The notes under the pieces are model-generated. The model did no database searches. It saw nothing but the letters and a program-made list of their open reading frames with translations, and was not told where the DNA came from. Position numbers and translations under genes: made by a program. From positions 16,842,464 to 16,906,463 of the forward strand of contig BTRK01000003.1 in the NCBI GenBank assembly GCA_036245805.1: a stretch of 64,000 nucleotides of DNA, given 5' to 3'. Source of the DNA: Pristionchus mayeri (lineage: Eukaryota; Nematoda; Chromadorea; Rhabditida; Neodiplogasteridae). Below are positions 57,824 to 64,000 of the stretch, one piece after another (positions within the stretch are counted from its first letter, which is position 1; each line of letters starts with the position of its first letter).

Positions 57824-60773
57824 CCTGAAAATAATGGTTTAGGGGTGTCAAAAATGGGCGTCGTAATGTACTAACAAGTCCGAAAAAAGGAGAACATGGA
57901 ACGGAGAAATGTATACGCAAAGAAAATTTAAAGTTTAAGACTCAGATATATGGCGAGATAGTGTGGAAAAATTGAGTCTCGAACTACACGGCTAATGCAC
58001 ACGGATGAAATCAGCGGTGGCGTAAAGACCGATGTCTTCCATAGTTTATTGCGCCGCGCCACTCAGCTGTCCCTCTGTGATGTAATCTATCCCGGAGGTG
58101 GAGTGGGCTATGAAATGTCTCATCACTAGAGTTCGTGTGGGGGAGGAGAGGAGAGAAGTGGACTCAGGGAGGAGAAATATCACGCGAATAGGAGAGAATG
58201 AGATCTCCCCAGGAGGCTATGAAATACCCAGTCAACACTCATCATTGAAAGTTGGGAAAGCCCGGTGAGAAAGAACGCGAAATGAAGAGAGAGAGACTCC
58301 TCCAATCACCCCCGTTCCAAGTGCGAAATGATCTATTCTCCTCTGCTCTCACAATGGACTAGAGTCCGCAAGGATTTTGCCAACAAGGAAGATGTGACAA
58401 GGATTTTAATATCCTGAATCAGGGGAAAAGTCGTGTCGCACACCAGACGCGGCACACTCTAGCTCATCTATTCCATAATGGGGTCGAGCGTTCAAGGATC
58501 TTCCCATCGCAAAGAGATAGCAAAGATACTTTTGTTGTCTGGATCTGTGAAATGTATGATCATGCGTTTTTGCGCAAGCGCTGAAGTTAGGATCTTAGGA
58601 TTTCATTCCATTATTATCGTGCATTCCTGGAAATCAGAGCTCAGCCGTGACTAGACAAAGATCGAATCTCGAAACTGACGGATCAACAAGAGTCTCGAAC
58701 AACAGTTTCGGACAAACAATGTCAGCTCATTTGTAGCCACTAATGATCGTAAAGTAAACGATGCTACATCAACAACTAGGCTATGTTTGATCGCAATCAG
58801 TGAATCATCAGGCAACCTTTGCAGTGGCGAAAGACCACCAATTTGCTTCGCTCATCATTACACATATTCTCAATAGACAGAGAGGTGAGAGAGAATGCAA
58901 AATAGGGAGACATCTTACGCTAATCTGCAACCTTTTCGAAAGAGACGCCAGATGTTGATAATTTCAGTGAGAAATGTCAAAGAAAACTGATTGTTTTTGA
59001 GCTAGCAGTTTCTCTTGTAACCAGTTAGAATAATATGCCACTGAATCTCTAGAAACATGATTGTTGTGAGCAAGGTTCCAGGGATTTCCTACTTCTCACT
59101 TCAGTGAGTTCTCACAAATAGGTTTGGATAATAATCCGCGAGAGGAAGCGTTCTGACGCATTTCGCGCGCAAACCCGTACAACAAACACTCGAAAAAGAA
59201 TCGAGATGAGCCAAACTTTGGAGATTAGCGAGAAGTAAATAGAAAGTGCACATCTTCAAAAGTTGATCTGCAAGCTTTTTTCTTTCTTTGCTTATTTACA
59301 CCAATATACTGAAATTTAAAAGAAAGCGCGCTTCAACCAATATGTGGTACCACTGAGTTCAAATGTCCAAATGACCATCCTTTGTCCAACAGTTCTTACC
59401 ATAATCAACCGTGGAGGAATGACGAGTCAGCCCCTTTTATCCACTCCACAAACAAGAAGATCAACCGGATATTACCGAAAGGCCACGAAGGATATTCGCT
59501 CTCTTCATTCTCCATGCCCTCTCGCTGGTCAGACGAAAACTCTCTTCATTTCACACGCTCTCTCGCCCTATGCTCCTCCGAAATATGCCGAAGGAAATGA
59601 AAAATCGTCGCCTCGCATACGACCGGGGATTAGCCGCTCTCTTCAATTCCCGTACTCTCTAGTCGGTCAGACGGAGCGAGATAATGTGTGGCCTGAAGAG
59701 AGTCAGACAGAGTCCCTCGACCGGAAAATAGTTGCAAACAAGAGACATTCTCGCTACTTTCGCGAATTTCTTCTCACGGCGGATGTGCCCACGCGAATAA
59801 TTTGAGAGGACCAAAGTTGGTTTAGCGGTTTAGCGAAAGTTGTTTGACTCGCCCGATAGGTCGGAGAAGCGCGCTGTGAAGCGTGAACAATGGACAAAGT
59901 CTAGATTGCCAATTTGGCTGGGGAATTACGAGACAGTGCAGATGGAAAAGGTTAAATAGCCAAATGTGCCTTCAAGCGATAATACAGCTAGCTCTCCTGG
60001 AAGAGGAAGTAGGCTCTGTGCATCGAACACTAACTCAATCTGCTGCAGAAGCAGAGTTAGAAGAAGAAACGCACCAAGCCCCGCCCACTTGACCTACCTT
60101 CTGTCTCTGAAATGCGATCGAGCTGGTCAGAGCAGGTGAAAGAGTATGTGAAATGAAGAGAGCTTTCTTCCGTATTCGAAAAGCCAGTGAAAAGAGTGCT
60201 CCAGAAGGTGCAATGGGGCAATTGTTTGGTCCTTCTTAACGGGGCACAACGAGGCCAATCATGTCTCACCTCAAGTGTGGGAATGAGAGAAAATAGCCCT
60301 CTGCACTCTCTCGCTTTGCCACACTCTCTCGTCTGCTCTGATAGCTAATAGAGACTCTATTGAAACCCTCCCCTTCTCGAGAAGGAACAATAATACTTGG
60401 AAGAGAGACACATTGTCTGGTTTCGTTGCACGTTCTCTGGAGCAGATTCCTAGACGTCAAGAAGATGTCGCGTTGAGTGAGCACAGAGAATAGAGAGACC
60501 GAGATATTTCTTGAAAAGTCAGAGAATGGGGCTATTCCCAAAGGGAGAGTTGAGAAGAAAACTGGGAAAAGTACGACGGAAGAAAGGAGGAAGTCGTCTA
60601 ACGGAATCTTCCTCAGAATGAGAAGACGATTATTGTTTTTTTTCTATGAAAGTCGAATGACCGAGAAACACTGATGAATTCATTAATGCACTGATGAATC
60701 CATTGTTGATTTGACAAATCATGAAGATATCGTTTTTGCTGGAACATTCTATAATATTTCGAGAATATTAAGA

Positions 60774-61521
60774 GACCCTCCACCAGAGAACGTAACAGGT
60801 CCACGGATGGCCAAAAATTAGATAATTCCCAAACGTTTTTCCTGGAATGTAGGCCCCGAGTGCTGATTGACGGCCGCAATAACTAAGGCTATGGGTCGAT
60901 TTTGAAAAAGTTTCCGGTACCTCCCATTTTTGGGGTCGAAAAAGTCGATATCTCAGAATGACATGGCATATATATTTCCTGACGTATTTTCACTCGTAGA
61001 AACCGAATTTGAGCATCCCAGTGCGAGAAATTGTGATTGGAAAAACTTAACCTCGAAAAACCACTTTTTCGACTAAATTCTTCCCATTTTCGATGATTTC
61101 GAATTTTTTGCGCAGATTTTAGATACGATTTTTGGAATCTACCCATGAAAGTATACATCTTTTCAAAAAATCAGAATTTTAAAAATTGAGACTTTTCAGA
61201 TATTTTGATCCAAAGGTCGATTTTTAGCGCAAATTTGCAAATATGTCCCAGAGACGACAGCTACATGCTCAAATTCGGTTTCTACGAGTGAAAATACGTC
61301 AGGAAATATATATGCCATGTCATTCTGAGATATCGACTTTTTCGACCCCAAAATGGGAGGTACCTGAAACTTTTTCAAAATCGACCCATAGCCTTAGTTA
61401 TTGCGGCCGTCAATCAGCACTCGGGGCCTACATTCCAGGAAAAAAGTTTGGGAATTATCGAATTTTTGGCCATCCGTGGACCTCTGCACAATTGTTACGT
61501 TCTCTCGTGGAGGGTCTCTTA
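60774..61521. repeat. 0.75-kb foldback present only in the right arm
   Basis: AGACCCTCCACCAGAGAACG at the left pairs with CGTTCTCTCGTGGAGGGTCT at the right. Inner arms pair through GGCCCCGAGTGCTGATTGAC, GGCCGCAATAACTAAGGCTA and ATGACATGGCATATATATTT, symmetric about 61147. The mirrored position of the left arm, near 44030, goes straight from GTGGGAATGATCGGCTAGTG to unrelated sequence with no foldback. Confidence 0.88.
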
Positions 61522-62266
61522 AGTTTCTCAAACTTCCCATCGCCAGTCGTTGATTCCCACATCAATCTGCATCCATTCTATAGAATCTGCGCCGTAGATC
61601 ATAATACGCACATCAACCCCGTCATAAAGGAAAAGAGTCGTTTGGAGTCCCGAGGAAACGACCAGATGTGGAGGAAAAGTGGAGGAAAGAGTGAATGTCT
61701 CTCCACTTACTTCACTTTTTCGTCTTTCCTACCGGCTAGAGAGCATGAGATAGCGAGAGGGTCTCTCACTCGGTGAGAGGAAGGAAGGAGACGTAAAAAC
61801 TACTCGGACTCGCAAGCAAAATCTCGGTGAAATTTGAGGCGAAGTGGAACAGGGAAGGGGGAAGAAAGATGTATTGATGTATCCTTTCGTCTGGTGGGCT
61901 AGAGAGCATGGAAAAGGGAGAGGGTCAGATATGCGCTGAGGAGTACTAATTTCTTCGCAAGAAGTGACTCTTCTCATATTACCTACTCTCTCGCCGATCA
62001 GGCCGGTAAGAGCATGCAAAATGTAGAAAGGATAACAAAGAAGATCATTCCCTTTGGAGAGGGATGATACTGAGCAGTCAGAAGCTCTAGAGGTCACATT
62101 TGATGGAATGAGGGAATGAGGCTCTAGAGGATTAACGATGTTGCAAAACTTGCGGAATTAATGGTCATTGGAGGTCTAAACTGCATTGGCCTTCTGAACT
62201 TCAGTCCAGGCGAACGTCCCACTAACTGCAAGCGACCTTTGTCAACTAGTCTCCCTAAAATTAAAT

Positions 62267-62464
62267 AAAGGAAAGCGTTCAAATTTTCGACAATTGGAAC
62301 CATATGAAAAGAAAGGAATAAATAATCGTTTCTTGTCTTGGAACGAATGCACAAAGCGTTCAAAATTTAATAAATGGCTCAAAGAAGCAGCAATAAAAGG
62401 TTCCCAGACTGATTCACCATTCCGGAAAAGGGATACCACAATAGAAGGCAGTAGTCTCAACTAG
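62267..62464 (+). pseudogene. Coding-like fragment shared by both palindrome arms (right copy)
   Basis: Plus-strand frame GKRSNFRQLEPYEKKGINNR through LKEAAIKGSQTDSPF to a stop at 62464. It corresponds to the minus-strand frame at 42838-43050. There is no initiator and no linked exon, and the family is not recognised. Confidence 0.35.
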
Positions 62465-62485
62465 GAATGGCTTCTTAAAAATTAA

Positions 62486-62551
62486 TCTCTTCATTATACG
62501 TGCTATCTCTGCCTGTCTAACCGGTGAGAGAGCACGCAGAACTAAGAGAGA
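62486..62551. repeat. GAGAGAG-type short hairpin
   Basis: TCTCTTCATTATACGTGCTA then TCTCTG, loop CCTGTCTAACCGG, return strand GAGAGAGCACGCAGAACTAA and GAGAGAC. Mirrored at about 42821-42888 in the left arm. Another hairpin follows directly at about 62605-62665. Confidence 0.7.
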
Positions 62552-63589
62552 CGCGAAGTCAGCCTTTGTCTCGACACAGGATGACTTCGCAAGACACAAT
62601 GCACTCTCCTTATTTTTCGTACTCTCTCGCTCTGACTGATGAGATAGCGTGTGAAATGAGGAGAGCCAAAGCTGACTTGGTGACAAAAGAAGATTGATGA
62701 GGATGAGACGACAAAGGAGGGGATATATTGGATATGGATGGATCCACTTTGTTTGGATAGTAGATCACTCGGCTATTGAAACGGTTCAAGAGTCAAATAC
62801 GAAAAATGCATAACCGGGTGCCCTTGTCAATGCATTTTCTGTTTTCTGGCACAGAAAATTTAATTTATTCTCGTACGAATGTCAGCAAGTACAAGCCGTA
62901 TTTACCGTTCAGCGCAAGATGCAATTAGCTTAGTGAAAGGAGTGCTTACACGGAATGAACAGCGTCTTGTTTTCGAAAATGTTCCTTTGTATGCGCGCAT
63001 GCAATAATATGCTTTGGCATGCACATCCAAAGGTATTTATATAGTTGGTATAGTACATTCCTAAACAGAGATCATTCTTGAGCTCGAGTAAGGGGAAGAA
63101 AATTCACAGAAATCTTGACAGATATCCAGCAATATTCTGATTTTTTGTTTGATAGCTCTCGCTTCGGTCAGAGGGAATAAGAGTGTGAGTAAAAAGAGGA
63201 GAACATGGATCTATTGATCAGAACTAGAGAGAAGTCAGGGTGGAATTGAAAGGAGAAGTGCCTCGGGGCAGAATAACAAATACCGTCTACGTCCTCCGTG
63301 AGTACATGCGTTGTTTACAGTCCCGGACTCACGGATAAACGGGATGCCCATAATATTTCGAGAAGAAGAAAATAGCTGAAGGTCACGTTCTGAGGTCGTG
63401 AAGGACGCAAGAGGAAGCGAAGGGAACACCAGAAATAAGACTTTCGAGATTATAAAATGTATCTCAAAGAAGGTGTGGTGTTAGGAAGACATTGGAAAAA
63501 TAGTTCTTTGAAAACGTTTACTAGTTCTGGATTGGATGCTTGAAGGTTGATTGAAAACAAGGATAGCGCTAAATGCCAAATGTTCTAAG

Positions 63590-63900
63590 TCCACAGTAGC
63601 TTTTAACGAGAACCTGTGAACAACAGCGTTGAATGGACAGCTCGCGTCGACTAGATGTCGCTCGTCAAGTGTTTGGACGAAGGAAAGGAGAAACGTACAA
63701 CAGGAATACGTTCGAGCATTAAAAAAAACTCTCGAAAAAAGTACATTGTTACTACGAGATCTCGAATAAGAATGGAAATACACTTTTAACGAAAAATGAC
63801 CGCTGCAGAGAATCAAGATGAGAACCCATATTTCGTGTGGAGAGCGCGCTTCAACGAGTAGAAGTCGCTCGTCAAGTGTTTTCCCCTCCTCATCCAACTG
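63590..63900 (-). repeat. Direct repeat of TCGCTCGTCAAGTGTTT in the right arm
   Basis: TGTCGCTCGTCAAGTGTTTGG near 63656 and AGTCGCTCGTCAAGTGTTTTC near 63865 are preceded by related sequence, 209 bp apart. The left arm has one copy (near 41790), so the right arm gained a local duplication. The minus-strand open frame of 138 codons across this stretch is a by-product of the duplication. Confidence 0.5.
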
Positions 63901-64000
63901 AATGGTTCCTCAACACGCGCACTTCTCTCTCTCTCTCTCTCTTTACATCTTTTATAGGGCTCTCAATCTGACTCTCTCTCAATTCCGCATACTCTCTCGC

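Larger units (their letters stand above)
52655..64000 (-). repeat. Right arm of the giant inverted repeat, continuing past the window
   Basis: This is the reverse-complement counterpart of 41675-52240, beginning with GCACTCGAAGTGGCTAACTCG at about 52687. Similarity is highest in kinase exons and in the innermost 250 bp, and lower in intergenic parts, where hairpins, a 0.75-kb foldback (60774-61521) and small direct repeats are arm-specific. The last bases still pair with 41675-41740. Confidence 0.92.

Noticed and set aside
59344..59805. Open frame of 153 codons in the right arm
   Set aside because: It runs across two hairpin repeats, and its left-arm mirror carries stops in the same frame, so it is chance.
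61243..61776. Open frame of 177 codons
   Set aside because: It starts inside the 60774-61521 foldback and leaves it. One arm's translation appears on the opposite strand of the other arm, so it is repeat sequence.
63481..63897. Minus-strand frame of 138 codons with an internal TLDER repeat
   Set aside because: The internal repeat reflects a 209-bp DNA duplication found only in the right arm. There is no conserved counterpart in the left arm.
41675..64000. Explaining the giant inverted repeat as an assembly artefact of two haplotypes
   Set aside because: The arms differ by many substitutions, arm-specific insertions of up to 0.75 kb and a unique spacer, which is more than expected from a simple fold-over error. 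It cannot be excluded without reads, so the check is listed under the finding.
1..64000. CRISPR arrays, tRNA or rRNA genes, bacterial operons
   Set aside because: The regular spacing of short palindromes could suggest an array, but spacing is irregular, copies are diverged and the DNA is plainly intron-bearing eukaryotic. No tRNA or rRNA signature was seen.

Overview
This window looks like nuclear DNA of a nematode. Genes are split into many small exons (often 50-150 bp) by short introns, many of them 40-60 bp, that end in the nematode-type acceptor TTTTCAG. A splice acceptor sits one base before the start codon of two genes, as expected for spliced-leader trans-splicing. Many short exons with short introns would suit a diplogastrid (Pristionchus-like) worm, but that narrower assignment is inference. 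I saw no tRNA, rRNA, CRISPR array or bacterial operon.

Layout. 1-11 kb is repeat-rich and gene-poor. It holds a foldback at the left edge, a 2-kb foldback (1259-3231), a 5'-truncated CR1/Jockey-like LINE on the minus strand (about 3453-6227) and a three-copy direct repeat. 11.9-25.2 kb holds three plus-strand genes: a 285-aa orphan (exons close exactly), an alpha-helical armadillo/HEAT-like protein (most exons clear, two joints unresolved) and a second orphan whose 3' half is clear. Between and inside these genes lie four large inverted repeats. One of them (20808-22308) carries a reversed copy of a host exon. 25.2-41.6 kb has no gene I can support. It holds pyrimidine-rich decayed repeats, a 93-bp (GA)n tract, a 1.5-kb foldback and a decayed tandem array with a unit of about 0.7 kb.

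41.7-64.0 kb is one giant imperfect palindrome. The left arm (about 41675-52240) and right arm (about 52655 to the window end) are reverse complements around a spacer of about 0.4 kb, and the right arm probably runs past the window. Each arm carries one intact 19-exon gene for a PIM-family Ser/Thr kinase (606 and 603 aa), and the two genes converge tail to tail. Eighteen of 19 coding segments have identical lengths in the two copies, and the other differs by 9 bp. Introns and flanks carry many indels and arm-specific insertions, so the duplication is not recent and both proteins seem to be under constraint.

A second theme is a family of short hairpins (about 55-80 bp), with arms resembling TCTCTTCATTTTGCACGCTC and a GAGAGAG return strand. 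It is scattered at more than 20 sites. Together with about eight larger palindromes it makes this window unusually rich in sequence that would fold into double-stranded RNA if transcribed.
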